Source: Gordius sp. MW1
Taxonomy: Eukaryota; Nematomorpha; Gordioida; Gordea; Gordiidae
Assembly: GCA_964036665.1 (NCBI GenBank)
Contig: OZ038533.1
Coordinates: forward strand, 19,092,575 to 19,156,574
Length of the DNA stretch: 64,000 bases
Direction of reading: 5' to 3'
Under the pieces are notes generated by a model that worked only from the letters and a program-made list of their open reading frames with translations, ran no database searches and was not told the DNA's origin. Shown one piece after another: positions 48,501 to 61,800 of this stretch (positions within the stretch are counted from its first letter, which is position 1; each line of letters starts with the position of its first letter). Made by a program: the position numbers and the translations under genes.

Positions 48501-49758
48501 TTTTGGGGTTTTATTAACAGGTGTCATATCTATGCACATGGAAACTTTAGAGACCGTTAACAGGGAAATTCAACGTCTACCCTCCGTAATTAAGGTTAAA
48601 AATATTTTTATTTTTGTTTTAATTTTTCAAAAGTTTTTTTTTATATTTTTTTACATATATATATTGTGTTTTTTTGAATTTTTAGCCTAAAATAATGACA
48701 CCCCACTTGCTTCCCGGTGAGGAATTTATGATCGAAGGTCTACGAGCCTATATATTGATGCCCGTGCCCTCTAGCGAAATCTCTGCCAATTTAATCGGAC
48801 CAAGCTTATTGCCGTCGCAAGGCTGTTTCTACGTAACTAATTATCGACTCATTTACAAGGGGGTACCCTTTGATTCCATGGGTAAGCGCATCTTTTTTTG
48901 TGAATTTATTATTGTCAACATCTATGGTCATAGCCAGCATTGGGATTAGGGGGGGGGGCAAAATGATTATTTTTATCAAATTTAAGCCATTATTTAATAA
49001 ATCTTGAATTTAGAGAGGGGCAGCCACCCCTCCCTGCCCTCCCCCCCTTGGCAACGCCCATGGTTTAAATCGTCTTTGTGGATAGGAAGTTGCGGGGACG
49101 TGCCCAAAATTTTTCTACTTTTAACATCTAACCTAAATGAATTTAAATTGTCAAACTGGTTGATTTTTTGAATGACTTTGAAGTTTATATTTATCATTAT
49201 ATTTGCGACCTTTCATTTTAATGTATATTTCTCGCATTTTAGCTTCGGAATTTTGCGTTATCAAAAGCATGCCCATAGCATCTCTGCTTAAAATCAAACG
49301 TAGCGAGGTCGGGACATCTACACAATACTTAGCTAAAGCAGTACCCATGGGGAGTTGTAGCACAATGCACTTTAGGTCATCCGTTTGTCAAGTAATGATC
49401 GGTTATAGATAAAGTATATTTATATATACTTTATTTACCTCATTTTTTCACTGACCCTACTTAATAGTGTTGTAAAAACAGCTGGGTTTTGTTTGGTCGA
49501 CCTTTAGTTTTACCAAGATTAACGGTCGCTTCTGGTCTGTTTTTCCAATTTCGACTAAGCCTAGACGTCGACCAAGAAAGACAGACACCAAAAATCCTTT
49601 GGTCTGTTTATGTTAAGACGACTAAAAGCAAAGGTCGACCAAACAAAACCCAGCCAAGATTAAGACAAAAAATTTGGGCCTATCTATTATGTTTATGTGT
49701 ATCATAATATTATTAATTCAAACAACTTTTTAATTTTTTCTGCACATTTTATTGATTT

Positions 49759-49845
<87 letters not shown>

Positions 49846-52800
49846 TTTGGAAAAGGTTTTAAGTTTAAGCTTCGATACCGACGTTAGTGCCGCAGATTTG
49901 GAATACTTGTACAAGCTTATCAAATCCCTGAGATACCCCGAAAGCATTTACCAACTCGCTTACATTAACGCAACGTCCCTCAATTGCACCTCTGCCGCCG
50001 CCAAAACGCTGAGCGCCAAAAGCAAAAGGACCAAAGCGCAAACCCTAAAGTATGAGGATGAACTTGAACTAGTTATTTTTTGTAAGACTTGAACTAAGAC
50101 TAGGACTAGTTTTTTTTATCTTGAACAAGTTTTTACAAAAATAGGAACTGGAACTAATTTTTTCTTCAAGCTCAACTATGAACTTGAACTAGTTCATACC
50201 TAAGAGGAACTTTAACAACTCTAAATGTATGTAACGAATTACACTTGATGAAAAGGGTTTCAAAAAATGTTTGTTTTATATTGCTGTGCTGGCTTAAATT
50301 TCTCAATTTTACCCGCAATTCACTAAGGTATTGTGGATAGTTAAGTAAATCCTAGGTGTGCCACCTATGACAAGTGGATATTTTTTGTTGCAAGAACTTT
50401 CACCTGCACTGCATCATAGTGTGCTAGAACTAGGTTAGTTAGCCTTAAAGCTCGCTGGGAATTTCAAGACAATATAAACATGGGGTAGCCGGGGGGGGGG
50501 GGGTAGAGAGGGTTTGCTGCTCCCCACTCTAAATCCAAAATTATGTTAAAATTTATTAAAATTAGGCTAAAATTTCAAAATTATCATTATTGCCCCCTCT
50601 AATTCCAATGCTGGATACGCCCATGAATTTAAATAGGATGGGGCTCGGGGTTATATATTTGGCATTCGTTATGGACTTGTGGAAAAATGACAAGATATTA
50701 GTTGGAATATATGAAGGTTAATTGTGAGGAAATGACTGTTAATCTCGTACTAGTGTTGTAAAAACGGCTGGGTTTTGTTTGCCAACCTTTAATTCAACTA
50801 AGACTAACGATCGATTTTGGTAGGTTTTAATTTCTATCAAACCTAGAGGTCGACCAAGAAAAACAGACCAAAGGAGTTTGGTCGTCTAAAACCATGATCG
50901 ACCAAACGAAACCTAGCCGTTTTTACAACAACACTATCTAGTATTAAGCATAAAATTAGTTATACGAAAGAGACGATGCAAATATTGTATATCACTTGAT
51001 ATGTTTTAAATGTTAATTTATCTATGAGTTAGGATTTGGGTTGAAAAACTCTAAGGAAAATTTCGGTAATCCCAGTTTTGAAACGGCTATTCTTATTTTT
51101 GCTTCGAGCTTATCTAGATTTTCCAAATCAAGTGGTCTCTGTGACTAAGGATTCAACCTTTTCTTTTGGCTCTGATTAGCCAGAAAGACCACACTTTTTA
51201 TATTATGCCTCTTGAGAACTAAATAAAAATTATCTTACAACTTTTAATCATTTTTATCGTCGTGGTTTTTGCAGAAGTTTTGCCAAAAAGACCTTATTCA
51301 CATCCAACAAATCGAGCAATGCCCGCCTCGCTAAACCCTTTCCAACCCTGCACCCAAACTCGAGCAGTACACTGCCACAGGGGATAAGGGAGCATAATAT
51401 ATCACCACATCCCGGCCTCTTTGTAAGTGGACCCACGAAGGGACCCGCCTATCCGCGCCGATTTAAAGGACAGACCAATGGCTCCCCACAATTTAAAGAT
51501 GAACGTATGGCAGAGCATGGCAGGAACGGAATTGAAGAGTGTGATAGTATTTATAACGGGGGGCAAGACCCTTACGATGATGATACACTTTCTGTAACCT
51601 CAAACAGTGTTGCGAGCAAAATTAATGGCGAAAAGGGTATAGCTATATTATGCATGTTCCATGGGCGTAGCTGGGAGGGGGGGCAAGGGGCGGCTGCCTT
51701 TTCTATATCCAAAAAATTGTTAAAATTTATTAAAATTATGCCCAAGATTTTGAAAAATGATCTTTTTGCCCCTCCCTAAATCATTATTGCCCCCCCCCTT
51801 CTTATTCCAATGCTGGCTACGCCCGTGGCATGTTCGGGAATGTTTTTGAATGATTAAAGCTAAGTTTGCTGTGTTTGTAAAATATAAAGTAAATCTACTT
51901 AAAACTAGACGGTTTTCGATGTTTTTTTTGTAAATTAACGTTTTTTTGTGTTTTTATATTTTTAACTCAAAAGCATATGTTAAACTGGTTAAAGGCACTT
52001 CTGGCATGTTTAGTTTACTTATTTATAGGTATATTGCCATTTGTTACATTTACCCATAATGTTTTTCCTCGCTGCATAAAATAATGGAGAAAAAACGCAT
52101 TTATTTCAACCCTAAAGTATACTGTCGAAATAGATCCTTTGAAAAATTTGGATGGCATAACTTTAATTAGCAGTTCCGGAAAGGCACCCGCTTTTGAAAT
52201 TATGTATTTTTCTGTGCTGAGTTATCAAACATTAGGATAAATGGATTCAAAATACTTTATTTTAAACTAACTTTTAATTTCATATAAATTTTCAAATTTT
52301 TAATAAACATTGTAAACTGTTTATGTCAAAGCAGGTCACACTTTTAGCAATGCTACTGCCGACGTTCCATCATTGCAAAAATTGTATGGTCCAAATTGGT
52401 ATCTGTCCGATTTTCAAAGATTAGGACTATTGTCTCGGAGTAAGGAATTGGAAGAAATTCTGCAAGAAACTTCGTCTAGCCCTTTAGAAATAAACCTATC
52501 TCCCATCCGAATGGCTGTTGGGCCAGCAAAAAATGGAATTTGCAAAGAGCCGTACAGCAATTTTAAAATAAGTTCCGCCAATTCAGCTTACAGCCTGTGT
52601 AAAAGGTAAACCTTTACATCTACCCATAGACTTTATGTTTTTTGCAATCTTTTTTCATTTTTTTCCTCGTATTTAACACTGATGTTAGTTAAATTTTTTC
52701 AAATTTAGTAGTTTTATTATATTCTAACTTAATATGTGCTATTTCTTTTAAGTTTTTGATTAAATTTTCAAAAAATTTACATTGGAATAAACAAACTAAT

Positions 52801-55800
52801 AGTACCGCCGATATCTAATTACACTTTTAAAAGGTGATTTGACCATCTACCTTGTGTATATGCTATCATCATCTAATTACCAATTTAATTAGAATGGGAA
52901 AGGTAAATGAAATCGAGTTTAAATTAGTAGTTTGAATGTGCGTTGCTTTTGATAAAATGTGCGAACTTAAATAGAATGCTTACGCTTGTTTATTATGACT
53001 AGTTATCCGGCTTATATCCTCTGTCCGAGAACCGTAACCGACGAAGATTTGAGAAAGATAGCAAAATCCTATAAACACAACAGGTTTATAATTTTTTTGG
53101 CGTATAATTAGAAATAGGGAACAGGTAATCAGTCAGGCAAAACAAAAATAAAATTTGGGCTGGGGCGAGTTCGAATATAATGGCGGTCATTAGCTAGTCT
53201 ATTTGCAAAAGCAAAATAAAAGTCTTTTACAGGAACATAAGTTTCAACAGCCATTAAAAACTTGTATAAGTTTACACAGCAATTATTGAAAAATTACAAG
53301 TTGGACAGGACAGGACAGACAACCAGAAACAAGCCCTTATATTGCATAGCAATTATTATGATTATATGCTACAAAATTCGTTTTTTATAACTTTTTGTAG
53401 TTGATGGAAATTATAAATTTTAACTAGATCAGACCGCATATAAAGAACTTGAAAATAGCTTCCAAATGGAATTAATATATTTATAATGGAAAATTTATGT
53501 TAATAGATTGCCCGTGGTAGTATGGAAGCATAGCGAAAGGCAAGCACTGCTGCTAAGGTCTAGTGGCTTTAACGCTAGAACTTTGCTTCGTATGATTAAA
53601 TCCAAGCACACCTCCCCTAACCTAAACGGTAATAACTCTATTGAAAATTTTTATTTGATTTTTTGTCTATTTTTCCTTATTTTTTATTTGCAGTTATATT
53701 TTTTGCTAATTTAAGTAGGTTCTTCTTCTTCTTTATCAGTTATTTGGTCCCACAGTCGTGGGGTTTGTTTTGATGAGTTTCTTCCATCTTGACCGGGTGA
53801 GTGCCATATCTTGACTAATCTCTTTTGTTTTCATTACTTTATCGACTTGCCCTTTCCACGTGACACGAGGTCGTCCTCTTCCTCTCTTCGTACCTCCATG
53901 TCCAGTACTTTTCGATTTACGTCATCCGTGTTCCTTCTTAGTATATGCTCCTACCACCTTAGCCGATTTTTATCATGTCCGCCATAGGTTAAATACCCAT
54001 TTGCGTCATGAGAAATTCATTCGTCATATGGTCTAGCTTAGTATACCCCAAGCTCCACCGTATCATTCTCATCTCTGTGGCTTGTTTGTAATAGCTTTCT
54101 TTCGTGGTGTTTAATGCCCTTTTTTCACTTCCATAGATAACATCAAAAAAGAGACGAGGTCGGTAAACTGTTATAGGATCATTTCAATAAATCATTTTTT
54201 CATATAAGAATATTGATCTCAAAAGCAATATTAGGATTTCTTTTTTTTACTTTAAAGCAAAAGATCTTAATGGAAATCGTTAAATCCAACACGATTTCCA
54301 TACACATGCCATCCGTTTAGTTATAGCGCGTTTTTATTGTTTATCTCATCATTTTTTACATTTAAACTCATAGATGGTAATGTGGGAAATTATCTCGCCG
54401 AACAACAGAAGTACATATCAGCCATAATCAATGCGACATCGCTTTCCTGCAGAGAAAGTCCAACATCATCTGCTTATCGCACCTCTCACAACAATAACTC
54501 AAACCGTGGCTCTTTCTTAAGCTTAAACTCTTCCATGACTGGTTACCTTTTGATATTTTATTTAACCTTGAAAATTGCAAATTTTTTAATTTTAAAAGCT
54601 CTTGTTTTTAGTTGCAAGAGAAATTTGGAGCAAATCCATATAGTGTTTTTAACTTTTTTGCAATATTATTGATCAGTGTCGTTCTTTGGTTTTCGTTGAC
54701 TAAACATAAACAGACCTAAGATTTTTGGTCAGTTATTCTTAGTCGACCACTAGGCTTAGTCGAAATTTGAAAAACAGACCAGAGAAGACCGTTAGTTAAA
54801 CTAAAGGTCGACCAAACAAAACCCAGCCCTTTTCACGACACTATTATTGATTATATGCGAATGTTATGATATTATATAGAAAGTTGCTATCAAGGCAAAA
54901 AACGGGGCAGCGCGATACAAAGAGCTATCGCCAACATCAAAGGTCATTCGGGAAAATGTAATACAACTTTATATTAATATCACGAGCTAAGTCTTCTTCA
55001 TATCCTCAAATTTAATATTTCATATTTGTTAAGATTTTATTAAAGAGGAAAACTTAGACATCAAACGTTTTGTGTCAATTTGGTACAAATCATATCAATA
55101 AGAATAAATAACAATTGTCGTCGAAACATAAAGTATAATCGTAACAATATTTAATATCTTTAGTAAATTTTCTAGAAAAGTTTTGTGACTTTTATCTCTT
55201 TGTAAATGCATTCTAATCGAATGGCTACGATTTTAGCAACTTTATATTAACTTCTTATCATGAGCTCAATCTTCTACCTATCCTCAGATTTAATATTTCA
55301 TATTTAATATCTTTATAAAATTTTCTAGAAAAGTTTTGTAACTTTTGTCTCTTTTTAAATGCATTCTAATCCAATGTCTAATTTTATTTATCATAGCTAT
55401 AGATTTTTAAAGAGATTATAGAAACAGCTTTTTTATTTATATTATATGCTATTTCCAGTAACGGGTAACAACATCACTTCATCTACTACCAATTCAATGG
55501 TTGCCAGTTCGCCTTACGTTAGTAATTTGCGACAAAATTTGAAGTTGAGACATGGTCCAACACCCGAAAATGCTACGAAAAACTCTCTGTTTTCACCGAA
55601 TTCTTCCCTTTATGGCCACAGAAATAACCAAAGAATTAGTTTGCAACATGACACCGATGGTTATCTTCCTTTAAGTAGCACTACAAATCTCGAAGATCAC
55701 CCAGATGCGTGGTCAGAAAGACAAGAATCTATGCAGCAGAAAATACCCCACTTTTCTGCTCTTTATTTTGTTGGGGACAAGTCGCAAATTAAAGTATGAC

Positions 55801-58800
55801 TATAAACCATAGTTTTTTGCAAGGCAATCAAATATTTACATTGATTTCCCAGGCTTTGTTGGCTAGTAGAAGGAGAAAAGGCAATTTTGCACTGAGAATG
55901 CACATTTTGTACAATATCTAGGCATTTTAAAGTTTTTATGAATTTCTAACGGGTTTTCTAAGTTAATAAGGACTGATGGTTATGGTTGTGCTAAATTTGA
56001 TTTAAATGAAATTAAAATGGCGACACTACACATGGGAACATTATTGGGATCGGGGCAAAATATTTATTTCTGATTTAATAAGGTTTGGCGGAATAATAAT
56101 TTTTTTAGATGTTTTAAAAACAGCGTTTTAAAATATATATCATTTGCAAAATTCATAAAAATAGAAGTACCGTAATGAAGTGTTGTTAAAGCAATTAAGT
56201 GCCATCTGCATTATATAAAATAATTATTTGTAAACATTTTTTTATATTTATTAACTAATGAGGAAGGTAAAGTCCCCTTTTCTGTTTTAACAATGGGGTA
56301 CACTGAAGAAAGACATGGGAGATAGTTAAATTCAAAATGGTGGATTTAATACCAACATTTTATTATATGTAACTTATGACATGAGCAGTCTATGTAGTCT
56401 ATGAATATAACGTAGCTGATGCTCTTTCTCGCCTGCGATTATAATTTAAAATTTTTATCAATTATAATTTAAATTAATGGTATACGATATGAATGGGGAA
56501 CAGAATATCAAAATCGACAATCTCCACAACTTCACATTTATCCCATTCGAATATGTCGATAATCAAGGCGTTAAATTAAGTTTCAAAAAATTGCTGAACG
56601 CCTGCCAAACCTCTTCCCAAAACAATTCTGCTACCTTTTCATCATCTACGCGAGACGTTGAAACTCTAACAAATCCCCATTACAAAAATTATGGAAAAAG
56701 TTAGATATTTTCTTTATCTTGATTTTATTGTGAATTGTCCTAAATATATTGATCATGATTTATACCAAATAGTTTGAAACATGATTTTTGAGTTAATGAA
56801 TGTTGTAAGATTGGTTTTATGACAGATTGTTAATAAAAGCTGTTTTAAGGTGTTGACGGCAATAATCTAGGGAAGGCTTTAAATAAGGATCAATTTTATG
56901 GCATTTGTTATCGTACTAAAACGATCTTTTAGTGATTTGCTCTTATTATTTCCACCCCTCCTACATTATTATTACAGCTATTTATGTACAATATCTCGTA
57001 CATTTTTGTATATAACATATTATAAATTGTATATTATTCGTAGTGTCGTTGAAACGCCTAGGTTTTGTTTGGCTGACCTTTCGTTTTAGTGGACTAAACA
57101 TAACCAAACTAAAAATGTTTTTTGGTCTGTCTTCTCCAGTCGGCCTCTAGACTTAGTCGAAATTTGAAAAACAGGCCAGAGGGGACCGTTAATCTTAGTT
57201 AGAACCCAGCCGTTTTTACGACACTAATTATATTCGCTTATTTTCCCAAGGTATTAACTCTAACGTGCAACGCATATCCAACCTAACCAATCTCGTCCTT
57301 AATCCCACCCTTATCAACAAATCCAATGGCTTGCAGGGAGAAACAATCTTTGGTTCAAATCGTTTTAAATGCACTTTTTTGACACAACTCCAAAGCAGTG
57401 GCTGGTACCAGCAGGTTAGATGACAATATTTTCTCTTATTTTCTTCTAATTATATTTAAGTTTGTTTCATTTTGAATGCTGTAATTATATCAAAGGTGCT
57501 AACAATTTTTTTATGTGTGCGGGACAATTTTGAAATATTGAATTCAATTTCCATTTGTTAGTGACCAATGTGAATTTATGTAAAACCAATTTATGTGTTT
57601 GTTGTCAAAACGGCTGGGTTTGTTGAATCGGTCGACCTTTGTTTTAATTAAGACTAGCGGTCGACTCTGGTTTGTTTTTTAAATTTCGACTAAACTTAGA
57701 GGCTGACCAAGAAAATCAGACACCAAAAAACCTTAAGTCTGTTTATGTTAAGTCGACTAACCAAAGGTGGACCAAACAAAACCCAGCCGTTTTTACCATA
57801 TTGTGTTTTGATTTATAACGCAAAATCTTGGAAAGATTGTGCTAATCAATTTGCACTGTGTTTTTTGGAAGAAATTAGCATTTTGTAATAATTTAATATA
57901 ACTCGTTTATAGTTATTCAACGTGATGCGGATGTCAGTTCTAATAACCGATATTATAGACGTAACGGGAGCCTCTGTTATAATAGGACTTGAAGATGGGG
58001 GAGATATAACTGCACAAGTTAGTTTACCTTTTATTAATTTAATAATATTCTCACAAAAATGGGGTACGAAATGACCCCAAATTAAAGTTTTCGATAAGAT
58101 TGCCTACGCATTTAAAAATGCGAGTTATACGTTTTTAACAAACAATGATTAACCAATGGGGGGGGGGTAATAATGATTTAGAGAGGGGCAAACTACTAAT
58201 TTTTTACAATTTTAGCCATAATTGTATTAAATTTTGAAAAAAGAAATTGAATTTAGAGGAGGGCGACCGCCTCCCCCTCACTACATCTGGCTACGCCCAT
58301 GAATTTTACTATTTTTCAGGTATTAATTGGTCAGAAATGGGTATTAGTTGTGCAATATTGCTTAATGAGTAATGGTGTTATATCTGACCTTATGGGCGTA
58401 GCCAGGGTTGGATTTAAAGGGGGGGGGGGCAATTTATTTAGAGAGGGGCAAAATGATGATTTTTTGAAATTTTAAGCCATAATTATATTAAATTTTGAAG
58501 AATTTTTGGATTTAAAGGGGGCAGCCACCCCCTAACCTTTGCCCCCAAATTAATGTTAGAATGTTAATAGAAAATGACTTTCAAATTTTGATTTAATAGG
58601 TGGTGTCATTGGTTGAAATTTTGTTGGATCCGTATTACAGAACTTTCGAAGGTTTTAGAGTTTTGGTTGAAAAGGAATGGTTCTCGTTCGGTCATAAATT
58701 TACTCAAAGATTATCCTTGATTGCAGCTTATCAAGACCAAGGGTTTACACCGATATTCCTCCAGTTCTTAGATCTAGTACATCAGGTTCTTCAAACTAAT

Positions 58801-61800
58801 TTTTATATAATAAAATACAGTTTTTTTTTGCAATGAATATTGTTTACCTTTTAACGCATGTTATATTTTGCGAAATTATCAAAATTTCATGATCAAAAAC
58901 TAGCTTATGTCTAAATAAGGACGGCTGAACACTTTTTTTAAAATTTTTGATTGCAAAATTAATGTCGTTTCAGTTATTTAATATCTTAGGTCGTCTTTTC
59001 TGACTTTCATCCCAACAAAAGCTACATCAATTAAACCCCTCCAGGTTTATTCTTCTTTCTATTGTTGATAATCATCTAGGCTAATGGTCAGTAGCAGTCA
59101 AACTAAACCAATCATGATTGTCCAAATTTTTAGTGCTTTGTATAAATGATTTTATTAGAATTTAAATATCATTATAACCATCCTTTTTCCACGCTTATTG
59201 CTAAAAGGTTCAAAAGCAATTTCCGTTATCGTTCGAATTTAACGAGTATTACTTGAAATACGTGGCCTACCATCATTGTTCCCTCCGCTTTAAAACTTTC
59301 ATCGGAGACTGTGAAAGTGATCGCCTTGAAATCCATGCTAACTTTGGTACTGCCACCGCTAAAAATGGACGAGATTTGAGCTATGCAATTCCGGAATTTG
59401 ATATGTGGAAAGAAATAGGCAGTTTGAATCAAACCGACCCTGCTCTCTTCAGAAATTGGTCTTTTATACCGACGTATGGAACCGATTCTAATCAAGTATT
59501 TAATATTACTCAAATATATTGCGCTTCTACCCTGCAAATTAGATTGAAGGATTATGTCGACTTAAACTTATAAAGTATATGAATACATAACATAAATAAC
59601 AAAGCAATTGAAAGATTTTAATAGAGACCCGCACGGGTGACCCGAAACCGACCCGGACCCGACATGGGGGCGGGTTTGGGTTGAAAATTTTTAAAATGCT
59701 TTCCGGTCGGGTTGAAAAAGATGACTAGTTGCTATTTTCTAGATTTTAAGTACAGCGCGTTTTGAACTAGTAACTTTAGACATAATAAGTGCCGATGGCT
59801 TGCGCTTGCGCCTTTCGTTTTGGCATTGAAAAAAGAAAAATCAATACTATTTGGGGTTTGTGTGATGTCTATTAATTAAACATTTCTTTTTAAAGCTATT
59901 TTGATTTAAGTTTCAAGAAAATTTATGATAAAACGTATATTTAGAAATATTAATTTTAATCATACATTTTGCACGTCAACATTAATTTTTTTTGTTTTTA
60001 CGTATATAAGATTAAAACGAACATGTCGAAAGAAAAATAAATTTTTCAACGTTTGTGCGATTTATTGGACAATTAACAATTTTTTCTAATTTTACGTGGG
60101 TTAGTTTGACCTAGAGCCCTGCAAAGTCACTTTTTTCAACCCGAACCCGACCCGAAAGCGTTTAAAACCGTACCCGATTCGATTCGATCAGAAAGCGTTA
60201 ATTTTTCAACCCGGGGTCGGGGTTTGGGTCACTCGTGCAGGGCTCTAGTTTGATCTCAATTGTTATTTCTTTGGTGCAAACTTAAATGTTGTCAATTTTA
60301 CCTCAAATAACTATATTTTAAATTATCAAAATTATTACCAAATTTTCAAGGTTCTTCGGCCGGTTGTTCAAAGCTTAGCAGATTTGCATTTATGGTCGTA
60401 TTACGCGCAACAATTCCTAGGTCACAGTTCGCCATACGATTTAGAAATTTTGTACAAAGAATTACCCCCACCCCTCGATTGCATGGTACAAGAAGGTAAA
60501 GCTAGCAGCAAAAGGCGTTTTGTTATGAATAGACTATATCAGTCGCCCGACGTTTACATGCCCTCCAGGATAGCTGGCCTAGTGAAGGTATAACTTAGAA
60601 ATTTGTAGTTCCTTTAAACGGATTTTTAATGTGGGATATAAGTAGAACTGTTAATGTTCATCTCAGATACGAACTAGTTCAAGTTTATAGTTCAGTTTGA
60701 AAAAAAATAGTTCAAGTTTATAGTTCAATTTTTAGAAAGGTAACTAGTTTTTAAGTTCGGAAAAAAGTGAACTAGTTTTTAACAGCTCTACATATAAGTT
60801 TGGATGTGTTTTACAAAGAACAAAGGAGGCAGCGATGCTTTATAATAAATTTTTATTATAGGCCTGAGAGGATTTGAAAGTTTCATAATGTTTAAATAGT
60901 CTTTTTTTACGATAATCATCCATATTATATTTGTAATGCCGAACTGAAAAGATTTCTCGGTGTAGGAGTTTTAATTATACTTTAAAGTCGAGACTTGTGA
61001 AAAATCTTGGTGATTTAAATGAAATTGTTAAGAAAATTTTAAAGTGTGTTGTAAAAAGACCTGAGTTTTGTTTAGTCGACCTTTGGTTCAACTAGGACTA
61101 CCGATAGTCTGTTTTCCAAATTTCGCCTAAACCTAGATGTTGACTAAGAAAAACAGACCAAATACCCTTAAGTCTGTTCAAGTTTAGTCGACTAAAACCA
61201 GTGGTCGACCAAATAAAACCCAGGTCTTTTTACAACACTATTTTAATTCCTTAGCTTCGTTCTAACCCCTTAGAGTAGTGAGTTGTGCTTAAATTTTGTT
61301 AATACGGTATTAACAAGTGAAAACTAATTTTAATAATTGGTGATGGCTTAGGATACTTTATATAGATAATAAATTGTTTTTTTATTTTAAACATATTTTG
61401 TACAATTATTTTTCAATCAAAGTTCATTTTGACTACTTGGATTTAGGAAATCGAAAGGCTGGAAAGCAAGCTTAAACTGGAACCCACGAGCTACATACCT
61501 TTGCTATCTTCGATCATTAACAAGGTTAGATATTTGAATTTTTATTTTACAAGTAAATTTACTTACATTGAACAAGTGTTATACAAAGGGCTGGGTTTGG
61601 TTAGGTCGACCTTCTTTGGTACAACCGAAACTAAGGTCGAGTGTGGTCTGTTTTCAAGTTTCGACTAAGCCTAGAGGTCGATTAAGAAAAACGGACCAAT
61701 AGTCGACTAAAACCAAAGGTCGCCCAAACAAAACACAACCGTTTTTGCAACAGTACCGCGAACAATTATGTAAAATGCTGTGCAATCAAATTCCTCATTG

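Larger units (their letters stand above)
44726..48594 (+). other. Sbf exons 19-22: linker between SBF2 and GRAM domains
   Basis: Exon 20 carries [20 protein letters not shown], the equivalent of the human AIHYANRMSYLLLPLD block, followed by a serine/threonine/asparagine-rich spacer. Exon 21 carries ESGFEED and [14 protein letters not shown]; exon 22 carries [16 protein letters not shown]. Exon 19 (24 codons) has little direct similarity and is accepted on phase and splice sites. Confidence 0.75.
48686..50049 (+). other. Sbf exons 23-25: PH-GRAM domain
   Basis: Residues about 986-1164: [35 protein letters not shown], then [15 protein letters not shown] and [12 protein letters not shown], then a basic tail ([14 protein letters not shown]). 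In the family this module binds phosphoinositides or docks on membranes. The acceptor of exon 25 lies directly after a long (ATTT)n tract. Confidence 0.88.
51275..60587 (+). other. Sbf exons 26-38: myotubularin-like, catalytically dead phosphatase domain
   Basis: Exon 26 is a low-complexity basic/serine linker. The domain runs from exon 27 ([23 protein letters not shown]) through [45 protein letters not shown] and [12 protein letters not shown], to [32 protein letters not shown] and [14 protein letters not shown]. It ends with [14 protein letters not shown] and [13 protein letters not shown]. The active-site loop (57985-58011) reads GLEDGGDIT, with Leu for the catalytic Cys and Ile for the Arg. 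Confidence 0.88.

Noticed and set aside
49697-50092. 131-codon ORF beginning in the (ATTT)n tract
   Set aside because: Its first half is a translated microsatellite (FIYL repeats). Only the part from 49856 to 50049 is real, as Sbf exon 25.
59496-59573. Continuation of Sbf exon 37 to a stop codon
   Set aside because: The donor at 59496 splices in phase to exon 38, whose VLRP and LHLWSYY match the family; the extension does not.
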